A DNA stretch of 64,000 nucleotides from JBHIYN01 sp041984235 (GTDB lineage: Bacteria > Pseudomonadota > Gammaproteobacteria > Ga0077536), in assembly GCA_041984235.1 (NCBI GenBank), contig JBHIYN010000001.1, positions 376,608-440,607 on the forward strand, written 5' to 3'. Positions 45,034-54,735 of this stretch are shown here, in pieces. Each line of letters opens with the position of its first letter. The stretch's first letter is position 1. Position numbers and translations under genes: made by a program. The notes below the pieces were generated by a model that saw only the letters and a program-made list of their open reading frames with translations, was not told where the DNA came from and did no database searches.

Positions 45034-45817
45034 CCGGGTAGTTCGCGGCGCGCTTCTCGAGGAAGGCGTTGATGCCTTCCTCGAACAGGCCGGCGCCGGC
45101 GCACAGGATCTGGCCGCGGTCCTCGAGTGCGGCGGCCGCCTCCAGGCTGGGCGCATCGATCGCGAGATTGAGCCCCTCCTTGGTCATCCTGAGTCCCATG
45201 GGGGAGGTCGCGAGCATGTCCGCCACGATCGCGCGGCCTTCGTCTTCCAGGGCGTCCTCGGCGACCACGGCGCTGACCACGCCGAGGCGCTCGGCGCGGG
45301 CCGGCTCCAGGAAGCGCCCGGTCATCATCAGCTCCGCCGCCACCGCGGCGCCGGCAGCGCGCGGCAGGAAGTAGCTGATGCCGACGTCGCAGCCGGTCAT
45401 GCCGACCTTCACCATGGCGACGTTCATGCGCGTGCCCGGGGTAATCACGCGAATGTCGGAAGCGAGCAGGAAGGCGAAGCCGCCGCCGGTGGTGGCACCC
45501 TGTGCCAGGCACACGATGGGCTGCGGGCAGCGCCGCATGCGCAGGAACACCTCGCTGACCTGGCGCTGCACGCGCATGCCCGGGATGGTGCCGCGGTTGA
45601 CCGCCTCGGCGTCCTTCAGGTCGTAGCCAGCGCAGAAGGCGCGACCGGCGCCGCGCAGTACCACCGCGCGCACCCGGTGGTCGAATTGCAGGCCGGCGAA
45701 GTAGTGCTGCAGCTCGTCGCACATGCGCGGATTGATCACGTTCATGCGCTCGGGGCGGTTCAGGGTCAGCCAGTCGACGGCTCCATCGTGGTCGACGCGG
45801 ATGGTCTCGTAGTTCAT
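45026..45817 (-). CDS. Enoyl-CoA hydratase/isomerase (crotonase) family protein without the two catalytic Glu
   Basis: 263 residues, crotonase fold. The oxyanion-hole segments AGRAFCAGYDLKD and GATTGGGFAFLLASDIRV are present. The residues equivalent to the hydratase Glu pair are Ala (GGGFAF) and Met (MNVAMVKVG), so classical hydration is unlikely. The stretch VGMTGCDVGISYFLPRAAG is typical of an EchA-like group common in actinobacteria and environmental proteobacteria; real reaction unknown. ATG overlaps the GST stop (ATGA). Confidence 0.88.
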   Translation of the reverse strand: MNYETIRVDHDGAVDWLTLNRPERMNVINPRMCDELQHYFAGLQFDHRVRAVVLRGAGRAFCAGYDLKDAEAVNRGTIPGMRVQRQVSEVFLRMRRCPQPIVCLAQGATTGGGFAFLLASDIRVITPGTRMNVAMVKVGMTGCDVGISYFLPRAAGAAVAAELMMTGRFLEPARAERLGVVSAVVAEDALEDEGRAIVADMLATSPMGLRMTKEGLNLAIDAPSLEAAAALEDRGQILCAGAGLFEEGINAFLEKRAANYPDD

Positions 45818-46437
45818 GCGGGGTCGTGCTCCGGTTGGTAGCCCATGGCGACGTGGCCGGGTTCGGCGGCGACGCGCGCGAGCCAGGCACGGACGCGGGC
45901 GAAGTCGTCGAGCGCGAAGCCGCCCTCGTCGGCGACATGGGTATAGGCGTAGAGAGAGATGTCGGCGATGGTGTAACGGCCGGCAGCGAAGAAGTCGTGG
46001 GTCGCGAGGTGGCGCTCCATCACGTTCAGCGCCGCGTACCCGGGTGCCTGGCGCGCGGCGAGGTCGGCGGCACGTTCCGGCGGATTACCGAGAAATCGGT
46101 GGATGAAGCGCGAGGTGGCGATGTAGGGCTCGTGGCTGTACTGCTCGAAGCACTGCCATTGCAGCACCTCGGCACGGGCATAGCGCTCGTTCGGCAGCAG
46201 CGCGCTGCCGTCGGCGAGGTAGTTGAGGATGGCATTGGACTCGGCCAGGGTGCGGCCGTCGTCGAGTACCGCCAGCGGCACCTTGCCGTTCGGGTTGAGA
46301 GCGAGGAACGCCGCCGTGCGGGTGTCGCCGGCGAGGATGTCGACCTCGCGCCAGGCCCACGGCAGGCCGAGCTGGACCAGCGCCAGGACCAGCTTGTAGC
46401 AGTTGCCGGAAAAGGTGCTGCCGTGGACGGTGATCAT
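45814..46437 (-). CDS. Glutathione S-transferase family protein
   Basis: 207 residues, N-terminal thioredoxin fold (TVHGSTFSGNCYKLVLAL, cis-Pro in NGKVPLAVL, and ESNAIL) and all-helical C-domain. Catalytic residue near STFSGN is probably Ser/Cys. ATG at 46437 chosen from the homologue start; a GTG at 46455 would add six residues and sits only 4 bases from the upstream gene's stop. Operonic with crotonase. Confidence 0.87.
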   Translation of the reverse strand: MITVHGSTFSGNCYKLVLALVQLGLPWAWREVDILAGDTRTAAFLALNPNGKVPLAVLDDGRTLAESNAILNYLADGSALLPNERYARAEVLQWQCFEQYSHEPYIATSRFIHRFLGNPPERAADLAARQAPGYAALNVMERHLATHDFFAAGRYTIADISLYAYTHVADEGGFALDDFARVRAWLARVAAEPGHVAMGYQPEHDPA

Positions 46438-46459
46438 GGTCGCGGGGAAGCCCACCGGC

Positions 46460-47722
46460 TCAGCCCGCCGGGGCGGCGGTCAGCAGGCGGCGCTGCTCGA
46501 GGCCGAGCAGCGCCACGCTGGCCAGCCACAGCGCGCAGATCGCGAGGGTCAGCCAGGCGAGGTCAAAGGGCAGGCGGGTGACCGGCGCCACCGCGCTCAC
46601 GGCGACGATCAGGGCCGAGCCCGCGACCTTGAAGGTGCGGTAGCCGAGCATGTCGATCCAGGCCTTGGCCTGGTAGGTGAGCACCGGGTCGACCGGGATG
46701 AAGAGCTGCTCCTTGGAAGCGCGGTTGACCGAGTAGGACAGCCCGCGGTCGGCGATCTTCATCACCGCGGCGGCGACCAGGCCGGGGCTGGCGGCGAAGC
46801 CGCAGGTGGCGGCGGCCAGCGTCAGCGGCTGCACCGCCATGCCGGCGATGCAGCCGAGGAAGCGGTGCACCAGCGGGGTGATGACGAAGTTGACGCCGAT
46901 GGCGACGAAGCCGAGCACGCTGAAGAAGCCGGAAATGTAGCGGGTGCGCTCGTCAGTGTCGGGGAAGGCCTCGGCAACGGCGCGCAGGAACTGGAACTCG
47001 ACCACCGGCTCGGCCAGTTGCGAGAGGCATACCACCAGCGCGATCAGCGCCAGGTAGCGGTTGCCGAGTACCGCGCGCAGGCCTTCACCGTGCAGCACCA
47101 CGCGCGGCTGGGTGGCGCGTTCGCGGAACGCGTTGCGGCGGCCCATGGCGAGGTTGAAGGCGGCGGTGACGAGCAGCAGCGCGGCACAGGACAGCAGCAG
47201 GTCCTCGGTCGCGAGGCCGCCCCAGGTCAGCAGCCCGCTCGCCACCAGGCCGCCGGCGACCCCGCCGAACAGGCCGCCGCTGGCGATGAACCAGTAGCTG
47301 CGCCGGCCTTCCTCGGCGTGCGTGACGCTGTTGGCCAGGCTCCAGAACTGCTCGACCAGCACCACGCTGAAGAGGTCCACGAAGAGGTAGAAAACGACCA
47401 CGGTGGCGATGCCGCCGCTGACCAGCCGCCAGCGGAACACGACCAGCAGCGCAGCGAAAGTGAGCAGGGAGCCGACCACCACCTGCAGCCGGCTGTAGCG
47501 CGCTACCAGGCGGTTGTAGACGCCGATGAAGGCGAGCAGGGCCAGCGCCGAGCCGATCCACACGTAGGGAAAGGCCGCCGTGCCGCCATACTCGAGCAGC
47601 AGCGAGCGGCTCGCCGCCTTGACCTGGTAGTAGGCCAGGATGACGAGCAGGAAGTTGGCGAACAGCGCGACCGCGCGGCCGAGCAGGGCGGGGGGCGGCG
47701 GAGAGGACGCGGGGCTGGCCAT
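46460..47722 (-). CDS. Npt1/Npt2 (ATP/ADP translocase-like) MFS membrane protein
   Basis: 420 residues, about 12 membrane helices. The segment VEQFWSLANSVTHAEEGRRS followed by YWFIASGGLFGG, and later NRASKEQLFIPVDPVLTYQA before KAWIDMLGYRTFK, match the distant free-living relatives of plastid/rickettsial nucleotide transporters. The substrate is probably not ATP exchange with a host; function in free-living bacteria is unknown. It leads an operon with GST, crotonase and PPOX genes. Confidence 0.8.
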   Translation of the reverse strand: MASPASSPPPPALLGRAVALFANFLLVILAYYQVKAASRSLLLEYGGTAAFPYVWIGSALALLAFIGVYNRLVARYSRLQVVVGSLLTFAALLVVFRWRLVSGGIATVVVFYLFVDLFSVVLVEQFWSLANSVTHAEEGRRSYWFIASGGLFGGVAGGLVASGLLTWGGLATEDLLLSCAALLLVTAAFNLAMGRRNAFRERATQPRVVLHGEGLRAVLGNRYLALIALVVCLSQLAEPVVEFQFLRAVAEAFPDTDERTRYISGFFSVLGFVAIGVNFVITPLVHRFLGCIAGMAVQPLTLAAATCGFAASPGLVAAAVMKIADRGLSYSVNRASKEQLFIPVDPVLTYQAKAWIDMLGYRTFKVAGSALIVAVSAVAPVTRLPFDLAWLTLAICALWLASVALLGLEQRRLLTAAPAG

Positions 47723-47924
47723 GATCGTCGCGGTCTGCTGGCGTGGGTGGCTGCGCGCGCCGGTGGCGCGGGAGGCGGTCAGTTTAGAACGGTTCGGGGC
47801 GCGGCGCGCAAATGCACCGTTTCCCGGCGTCGCGCGCGTAATCTGCGCCCGATCAGCGTTTTACCCGAAAAATGTAAAAATTCATGTTGTCGTCATACGA
47901 ATTTGCGCGCACAATCGGGCGCTT

Positions 47925-48806
47925 ATGGGGTTTCGAACGTTCTTCGCCGCGGGCGCCATGCTGGCGCTGCTGGTGTCACTGGCACCGGCCGCCGCCGATC
48001 CCGTCGCCGGCCTGCGCAGCGCCCGTGACCCGCACCTGCAGACCCTGCTCGAGCGCAGCCTGAACCGCCTCGGCCTGACGCGCGCGGTGCGCAAGGGTCG
48101 CCTCGCCGTCGCCCTGGTCGACGTCTCCAGCCCCGACCGGCCACGCCTCGCCGAGGTCAACGGCGACCACATGATGTATGCCGCCAGCCTGCCCAAGGTC
48201 GGCATCCTGCTCGCCGCCATGGTCGAAGTCGAGGGCGGCCGTCTCACCCTCAACGATCGTCTGCGACGTTCGCTGACCGACATGTGCCGCGTGTCCTCCA
48301 ACGTCGAGGCGACGCGCATGATGAACCTGGTCGGCAAGTACCGGGTCAACGAGATCCTCGCTTCCGAGCGTTTCCGTTTCTACGACCCGGCCGCCAACGG
48401 CGGTCTGTGGGTCGGCAAGGAGTACGGCAAGCGGCCGGCCTTCCAGCGCGACCCGCTGCACAACATTTCGCACGGCGCGACCGCACTGCAGGTCGCACGC
48501 CTCTACTACCTGCTCGAGACCGACCGGCTGCTGCGCCCCGATCTCAACGCGGCGATGAAGGAGGCGCTCTCGCGGCCCGCGATTCGCCACAAGTTCGTCA
48601 AGGGCCTGACCGGGCGCAACGTCGACATCTACCGCAAGTCCGGCACCTGGCGCCAGTTTCATGCCGACAGCGCCATCGTCGAGAGCCCGCGCGGCAACTA
48701 CATCCTGGTCGCCCTGGCCGAGGATACCCGCGGCGGCGACTGGCTGGTCAGGATCGCGAGCTCGGTACACGACGCGATGTATCCGCGGCAGGTGGCGCAG
48801 AACTGA
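47925..48806 (+). CDS. Exported serine hydrolase (class A beta-lactamase / PBP-like fold)
   Basis: 293 residues. Signal peptide (FFAAGAMLALLVSLAPAAA), then SLPK (Ser88, Lys91 of the SxxK motif), SSN in CRVSSNVEATRM and KSG in YRKSGTW, the three serine-penicillin-recognising motifs. No obvious Glu166 loop, so an esterase or carboxypeptidase role is more likely than true beta-lactamase. A possible promoter (TTGTCG 47887-47892, 17 bases, CACAAT 47910-47915) would leave almost no leader before ATG. Paralogue at 49427-50812. Confidence 0.85.
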   Translation: MGFRTFFAAGAMLALLVSLAPAAADPVAGLRSARDPHLQTLLERSLNRLGLTRAVRKGRLAVALVDVSSPDRPRLAEVNGDHMMYAASLPKVGILLAAMVEVEGGRLTLNDRLRRSLTDMCRVSSNVEATRMMNLVGKYRVNEILASERFRFYDPAANGGLWVGKEYGKRPAFQRDPLHNISHGATALQVARLYYLLETDRLLRPDLNAAMKEALSRPAIRHKFVKGLTGRNVDIYRKSGTWRQFHADSAIVESPRGNYILVALAEDTRGGDWLVRIASSVHDAMYPRQVAQN

Positions 48807-48909
48807 GCTGGCGTGGCTGCAGCCCGGCGCTGCAGGTCGCGGTTCGGCTGGTCATCGCGTCTCGCGCCCGCGCCGCCCGCGCACGCACCCGCGCTCGTCG
48901 AGGTGACGT

Positions 48910-49410
48910 GTGAGCACCTTCCTCGCCATCGACTTCGAGACCGCCAACGCCGGTCGTGACAGCGCCTGCGCGGTTGGTCTGGCGGCCTGCCGCGACGGCG
49001 AGGTCGTGGCCACCGAGGCCTTCCTGATCCGTCCGCCGACCCGTGAGTTCACGTTCACCCACATTCACCGGCTGAGCTGGGGTGACGTGCGCGAAGCGCC
49101 CGATTTCGGCGGCCTGTGGCCGCGCCTGAGCGGCTGGATCGAGCACGCCGATTTCCTCGTCGCGCACAACGCGCCGTTCGATCGCTCGGTGCTGCGCGCC
49201 TGCTGCGCGCGCTACCGGCTGCCCGAGCCGCCGACGCCCTTCGCCTGCTCGCTCGGCATTGCGCGCCGCTTCTTCGGCTTCCGGCCGGCGCGCCTGCCGG
49301 ACGTGTGCGCGCAGCTCGGCATTCCGCTCGACCACCACGACGCGGGCTCCGATGCCGAGGCCTGCGCACGCATCGTGCTCGCCGCCCAGGCGGCCGGCTG
49401 GACGCGCTGA
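48910..49410 (+). CDS. 3'-5' exonuclease, DNA polymerase III epsilon type
   Basis: 166 residues, GTG start. DEDDh exonuclease fold: FLAIDFETANAGRDSACAVG (Asp, Glu), HNAPFDRSVL, and HDAGSDAEACARI (His, Asp) are complete. Stand-alone exonuclease domain as in DnaQ-like repair nucleases; no polymerase- or theta-binding C-terminus. Confidence 0.9.
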   Translation: MSTFLAIDFETANAGRDSACAVGLAACRDGEVVATEAFLIRPPTREFTFTHIHRLSWGDVREAPDFGGLWPRLSGWIEHADFLVAHNAPFDRSVLRACCARYRLPEPPTPFACSLGIARRFFGFRPARLPDVCAQLGIPLDHHDAGSDAEACARIVLAAQAAGWTR

Positions 49411-49426
49411 CCGGCGGCCGCGCCGC

Positions 49427-50812
49427 TCACGGCGCAGCCGGGTCCGCCGGGAGCGGGGGCGGCGCGACGTCGGCGGGATCGGGCAGCGGCGGTGCCGGCA
49501 TGCTGACGGCCGCCGGGCCGGCCTGCGCCGCTGGCGCCGCCGGGACCGGTTTGTGGCGCGCTTCGATCAGGCGGTGGATGGCGCTCGCCAGCTCCTGGTG
49601 GTCTACCGCCGAGTTCTTGCGCAGCACGTTCGACATCAGCACCACCAGGTAATAGAGACGGCGCTCCGCCGCCGGCGCCTCGACGATCGCGACCGAGTGC
49701 ATGAGGTTCTTCACGTTGCCCATGTACTTGCGGCACTGGAAGTCCGGCTCCTGCTTGCACTGGTAGAGCGAGCCGCTCTTGAAGTAGACGGCCGCGCCAT
49801 TCAGCACCGGCGAGGAGGCGTAACGGATGCGGCGCTCGGTGACGTACATCAGGCGCTTGATGATGCGCGAGGAGAACGGGTCGACCACCCGGCCCTGCTC
49901 CATGCGCACCAGGAATTTCATCAGCTCGTGCGCGGACGCACGGCTGGTGGTGCCGGAGACGAAAGCCTTGCCGCGGCGGGTGAACAGGCTGCCCTGGCGC
50001 AGGCTGACCAGGTCGAAGCCGTTCTCCAGCACCGGCCGTGACAGCGTGCGCTCGATCAGCTTCTCGCGCTCCGGACGCGGCATGGCATCGAAGATGCGCC
50101 GCGCGTCCTCGAAGCTCACGGGGTAGTCGGGCCCGAGATGGTTGAGCAGCATGGCCTGGCGGATCAGTACCGAGGCGGCGGCGTTCGAGCTCGGCGACAC
50201 CATCCAGTCGAGGAACTCGAACAGGCTGCCGGGATCGCCGACCTCCAGCGGGCGCCGGATCAGGGTCTCGTTGGTGCGGTCCCAGCGGCGCACGGTGTGG
50301 CTGTCGGTGATGATGACCTCGTCGGCCTCGATGCGGGTGTCGCGCAGCAGCCGCCAGCGCGCCGCGGTGTCGTCCGGGAAACGGTCGGCGAGCGCCTGCA
50401 TCCAGGCCAGCGCCACCAGCAGCTTGCCGACGCTGCCGGGGTTGTAGAGCTCGCTCGCGCGATGCTCGGCGTAGGCCGGGTTGTCGGGATCGGATAAATC
50501 GAGCACGGCCAGCGAGTAGCGATCGCTGCGATCGCCGAGCAGCGCGCGCACCGCGATGGTGAAGCCGGGGTCGGGCTGCGGCAGCTCGAAATCGGGCCGC
50601 TCGGTGAGGCGCAGATCGACCGCGTCCGACGGCAGCAGCGCGCCGCGCGGCTGCCTGGTGCCGGGCAGGGCGCCGGATTCGACCCGGCGCATGTACTCGA
50701 GGCGGCCGATGGCGGTGTCGTCGGCGTCGTCCAGCGGCCAGGCGAGTATCGCCGGTGACGCGACGAGCGCCGCCAGGGTGACGAGGACAGCGAGCGGGCG
50801 ATGCGCAATCAT
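49427..50812 (-). CDS. Exported serine hydrolase (class A beta-lactamase / PBP-like), operonic with dikinase-like gene
   Basis: 461 residues. Signal peptide (AVLVTLAALVASPAILA), SVGK (Ser127, Lys130), SSN (208-210, VSPSSNAAASVL) and KSG (345-347, VYFKSGSLYQ): all three motifs of penicillin-recognising serine hydrolases. A proline-rich C-terminal tail (about 430-461) is unusual. It lies 19 bases downstream of the dikinase-like gene. A CAGGAG ribosome site is 10 bases before ATG (50812). Biochemical role unknown; the fold could act on peptidoglycan or other amides/esters. Confidence 0.87.
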   Translation of the reverse strand: MIAHRPLAVLVTLAALVASPAILAWPLDDADDTAIGRLEYMRRVESGALPGTRQPRGALLPSDAVDLRLTERPDFELPQPDPGFTIAVRALLGDRSDRYSLAVLDLSDPDNPAYAEHRASELYNPGSVGKLLVALAWMQALADRFPDDTAARWRLLRDTRIEADEVIITDSHTVRRWDRTNETLIRRPLEVGDPGSLFEFLDWMVSPSSNAAASVLIRQAMLLNHLGPDYPVSFEDARRIFDAMPRPEREKLIERTLSRPVLENGFDLVSLRQGSLFTRRGKAFVSGTTSRASAHELMKFLVRMEQGRVVDPFSSRIIKRLMYVTERRIRYASSPVLNGAAVYFKSGSLYQCKQEPDFQCRKYMGNVKNLMHSVAIVEAPAAERRLYYLVVLMSNVLRKNSAVDHQELASAIHRLIEARHKPVPAAPAAQAGPAAVSMPAPPLPDPADVAPPPLPADPAAP

Positions 50813-50831
50813 GGTCGGGGTGCTCCTGCGT

Positions 50832-53768
50832 TCAGCGCGGCACGGCGTCGAGGTCGACGCTGACGTCGGCCAGCGCCTGCGGGTCGGGATCCATGTCGAT
50901 GAGGTAGGCGTTGCCGCGCGCCGCGGCGTTGTCCAGGAACGGCCGGATCTGGAACAGCACCAGGCGGCCGTCGCGGAAGCCGAACTCGACGTCGGCCGGG
51001 GCCGGGTTGCCATCGGCGTCGACGATCGCCGGGAAGCGCTGCGGCAGCTCGCGCGCGAAGGCGATCAACTGCGTGATCTCGGCCGGCTGCAGCACCGCGT
51101 CAGCGCCGCTGGCCGGCAGCTTGACCACGCCGCCGGCCGGGTCGACCTGGCGCCGCAGGCTGGCGCTGGCCTGCGCCAGCAGACGCACCTCGCCGCTGGC
51201 GAGGTCGACGCGCAGCGATTCGGCCGACTGCCCGTCGACGGCGCCGCCCACGCCCTCGTTGACCGCGACCGAGATCCAGCCCGCCGCGCCGCTGTCGATG
51301 TCGCGCGTCACCAGTACCCCGGACTTGTCGGCATTGACACTCTCGAGCAGCAGCACCGCGGGGTAGACGTGCTCCGGCTCGCGCATCAATGCCTGGCGCC
51401 AGGAGAAGGCGCGCGCGGTGAACGGCGAGGCCCACACCCGCGGAATGGCGGCGAGAATGGCGTCGATGCCGACCACGTTGGGCACGGTCAGGTTGAGGCC
51501 GGCGCCGGTGAAGCCGGGCAGGTCCTCGACGTTGGTGTCGCTGCGCACGAACACGCCGAAGCTGCCGTCGGCACCGAGGCGCGCCTGCAGGCGGGCGCGC
51601 AGCGCCGCGGCGAGACGGTCGTCCAGCCGTTGCGCGCCGACCCATTGCTCGATCGTGGCGCGCAGGGTCTCGGTCGCGTCGGCGCGTGCAGCGCCGCCGT
51701 CAGGCAGAGCCTCGAGGGCGCGGTAGCCGGCGACGATGTAGTCGAACATCGGCCCGCTGCCGTCCGGCGCCGGGCGATCGAGCACCGCGCGGAACACCCC
51801 GAAAGGCAAAGCCAGGCCGTCGGCGACGGCCTCCGGGTAGCTGGCCTTGAGCTCGCCGAGCTTGGCCGCCTTGGGGCCGACGGTGCGGCCGGAGTCGTCG
51901 GCGCGCAGGTCGGCGAGATCGAGCACCGTCCGTGCGCTGAGATCGAGCTTGCCGAGGTCGGCGGCGATGAGGTGCTGCGGGCGTTCAGCGGCCGCCTCGA
52001 ACAGCGCGTCGAAGCGGGCATCGTCGGCGAGCAGGTGGACCGTACCGCCACCGCTCACCGCCATCACCACGCGCTCGCCCTCGTGCGCACGGAGCTCGGC
52101 GAGACGTTGTCCCGCGACGCTGACGTTGGGGATGCCGAGGTTGCGCGCCAGCAGCTGCACGTGCGAGAGCGGGTTGCCCTCGCCGGCAGTGACGATGCCG
52201 GCCACCGGCGGCAGCTCGGCGACGGTCTCGTCGAGCAGGTAGATGCCGTCGGCGCTGAACGCTTCCGGCGCCAGCGTGCGGCCGTCGCGCAGCACGCCGC
52301 GGGCGAGGCCCGGGTTGAGCGCGCGCAGGCCGCCGGCGACGGTGGCGTCGAACAGGCGGTGCTCGATGCCGGTGAGGCGGTTGGCGTCGGCCTGCAGGCC
52401 GCCGATGACCTCGGCATAGAAGAACAGCGGGCTGCCGCGCAGGTGATCCTGGATGAACAGCCGCGCCAGCGGCTCGATCTCGGCCAGCTTCGCCATGCCG
52501 TCGCCGAAGGCGAAGTTGAGATGGCGATCGCCCCAGCCCGGTGCGAGCCCGAGGTAGTCGACGTCGGCGCGATGCTGCGGCAGCGGCAGCGGGCCGGCTG
52601 CGAAGCGCGCCAGGGTCGCGTGCAGGGCAGCGTGCTGGCGGGCGGAGAGCAGGCCGGTACCGAACAGGGCGTCGACCGAGCCGCCGAGCAGGGCGAGGCG
52701 TTCGCGACGCGTCAGCGTCGCCAGCGCCTGTGCGAGCTCGGTGGCGGCGACGAAGTGCGTGGCTTCCACGGCAATGCCGGCGTCGAGCGCGCGCAGGCGT
52801 GCGCTGCTGTCGCGCAGCTGCGGAATGACGCTGCGCAGTGCGGCGAGGGCGGCGGCGCTGGCCTGGAAGCGCTCGCGGGCGCCGGGCGCGGCGAGGCGGG
52901 CCTGGATGCGGCGCAGCTCGCGCGCCGCTTCGGGTGCGTCCGCGGCGAGCGCGTCGATGGCGCCGGCCAGGGCCTGGCCGGGATCGATGGCGTGCAGGGA
53001 AGCGATGGCATCGGCCAGTGCGGTGAACTCGGCGGCCAGCTCGCTGCCGGCGTGACGCTCTGCATAGGCACGCACGGCGTCGGCATCGGCGGCCTGCGGG
53101 GTGATGTGGATCTTGTTCTTCAGCGGCACGAAATCGGTGTCGCGCCGGGCCAGGTCGCTGGCGTCCTGGCGGATGCCGCGCGCCGAGGGGCCGTCCACGC
53201 CGTGGCGCAGCGTGGCGGCCAGGGTGCGCCAGGTGAGGAAGCGGTTGCCGGTCCACACCGGCGACGCCGCCAGTGCCAGCAGCAGTCGGCGCGCGCCGGC
53301 GCGTTCGCCCTCTTCCTGCAGGGCACCGCGGTAGTAACGTGCCCGGCGCATGATCCAGCCGTCGTCGATGCGCATCAGGAAGCGCTCGATGACCATCTGC
53401 GCCAGCGCCAGGGCGGGACGCGGCGCGGCCAGCAGTGCGGCCTGGTCGAGATCGGCGTAAACGTTCGCGACGTGATAGCCGGCCGCGCGCAGATCCTGCG
53501 TGCTCTGCGTCCACTCGCCGTGCTGCGAGCCGCCGCCGTACGGCTTGCAGGCGTTGGGTTCCGGCGGCAGGCGGCGGCCGTCGGCGCAGAACCACAGGAT
53601 GCGCGCGAACGGCCCGCGGGGATGGTTCTTCATCGCCGTGATACGCGGGTCGGCGGCATCCGTCCCGGCAGCGGCGCCGGTGCCGGCGGCGGACAGCGCG
53701 CAGGGCAGGAGCAGGGCGACCAGCAGCGCCAGGCGGCGTGCCCGCGTGCGTGTCGAACGGTCGGTCAT
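50832..53768 (-). CDS. PEP synthase / glucan-water-dikinase-like protein with N-terminal signal peptide
   Basis: 978 residues. A Sec-type N-terminus (RRLALLVALLLPCALSAAG) precedes about 480 residues of unassigned, partly helical sequence. Then comes a phosphohistidine segment AGEGNPLSHVQLLARN (His536) resembling the swivel domain of PEP synthase and the LSHVxxxARN of glucan water dikinase. An ATP-grasp dikinase domain follows: VGPKAAKLGELK (630-641), FVRSDTNVEDLPGFTGAG (740-757) and VEFGFRDGRLVLFQIRPF (927-944). The order His-domain then ATP-domain matches GWD/PWD rather than PEP synthase. No PEP/pyruvate TIM barrel and no starch-binding domain were seen. Exported location would be odd for an ATP-dependent enzyme. 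Confidence 0.82.
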   Translation of the reverse strand: MTDRSTRTRARRLALLVALLLPCALSAAGTGAAAGTDAADPRITAMKNHPRGPFARILWFCADGRRLPPEPNACKPYGGGSQHGEWTQSTQDLRAAGYHVANVYADLDQAALLAAPRPALALAQMVIERFLMRIDDGWIMRRARYYRGALQEEGERAGARRLLLALAASPVWTGNRFLTWRTLAATLRHGVDGPSARGIRQDASDLARRDTDFVPLKNKIHITPQAADADAVRAYAERHAGSELAAEFTALADAIASLHAIDPGQALAGAIDALAADAPEAARELRRIQARLAAPGARERFQASAAALAALRSVIPQLRDSSARLRALDAGIAVEATHFVAATELAQALATLTRRERLALLGGSVDALFGTGLLSARQHAALHATLARFAAGPLPLPQHRADVDYLGLAPGWGDRHLNFAFGDGMAKLAEIEPLARLFIQDHLRGSPLFFYAEVIGGLQADANRLTGIEHRLFDATVAGGLRALNPGLARGVLRDGRTLAPEAFSADGIYLLDETVAELPPVAGIVTAGEGNPLSHVQLLARNLGIPNVSVAGQRLAELRAHEGERVVMAVSGGGTVHLLADDARFDALFEAAAERPQHLIAADLGKLDLSARTVLDLADLRADDSGRTVGPKAAKLGELKASYPEAVADGLALPFGVFRAVLDRPAPDGSGPMFDYIVAGYRALEALPDGGAARADATETLRATIEQWVGAQRLDDRLAAALRARLQARLGADGSFGVFVRSDTNVEDLPGFTGAGLNLTVPNVVGIDAILAAIPRVWASPFTARAFSWRQALMREPEHVYPAVLLLESVNADKSGVLVTRDIDSGAAGWISVAVNEGVGGAVDGQSAESLRVDLASGEVRLLAQASASLRRQVDPAGGVVKLPASGADAVLQPAEITQLIAFARELPQRFPAIVDADGNPAPADVEFGFRDGRLVLFQIRPFLDNAAARGNAYLIDMDPDPQALADVSVDLDAVPR

Positions 53769-53850
53769 AAGCGTGAGTGCGGAGCGGGGTGACGTTGGGG
53801 TAAGCAGGGCATCGTGCGGTGCGGTGGCGTGCTCGGGCGCGGCGGCGGAC

Positions 53851-53859
53851 TGCTATAGT
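53851..53859 (+). promoter_or_regulatory. Extended -10 promoter of the SDR gene
   Basis: TGCTATAGT (TGn + TATAGT) lies in the 144-base divergent region between the dikinase-like gene and the SDR gene, about 54 bases before the SDR ATG. No good -35, as allowed for extended -10 promoters. Confidence 0.45.
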
Positions 53860-53912
53860 GCGACGCCCGGCAGGACACCGCAACGTCCACCACGCACAGG
53901 AGAACACGACCC

Positions 53913-54677
<765 letters not shown>

Positions 54678-54735
54678 AGCGCGCCGCCGGATCAAGTATT
54701 CTGAACTTCATGCAAGCCGCAGTCCGCGAGGTGTG

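Noticed and set aside
50556..53792. Plus-strand open frame of about 1,080 codons opposite the dikinase-like gene
   Set aside because: No recognisable motif; the opposite strand carries the phosphohistidine and ATP-grasp motifs in order.
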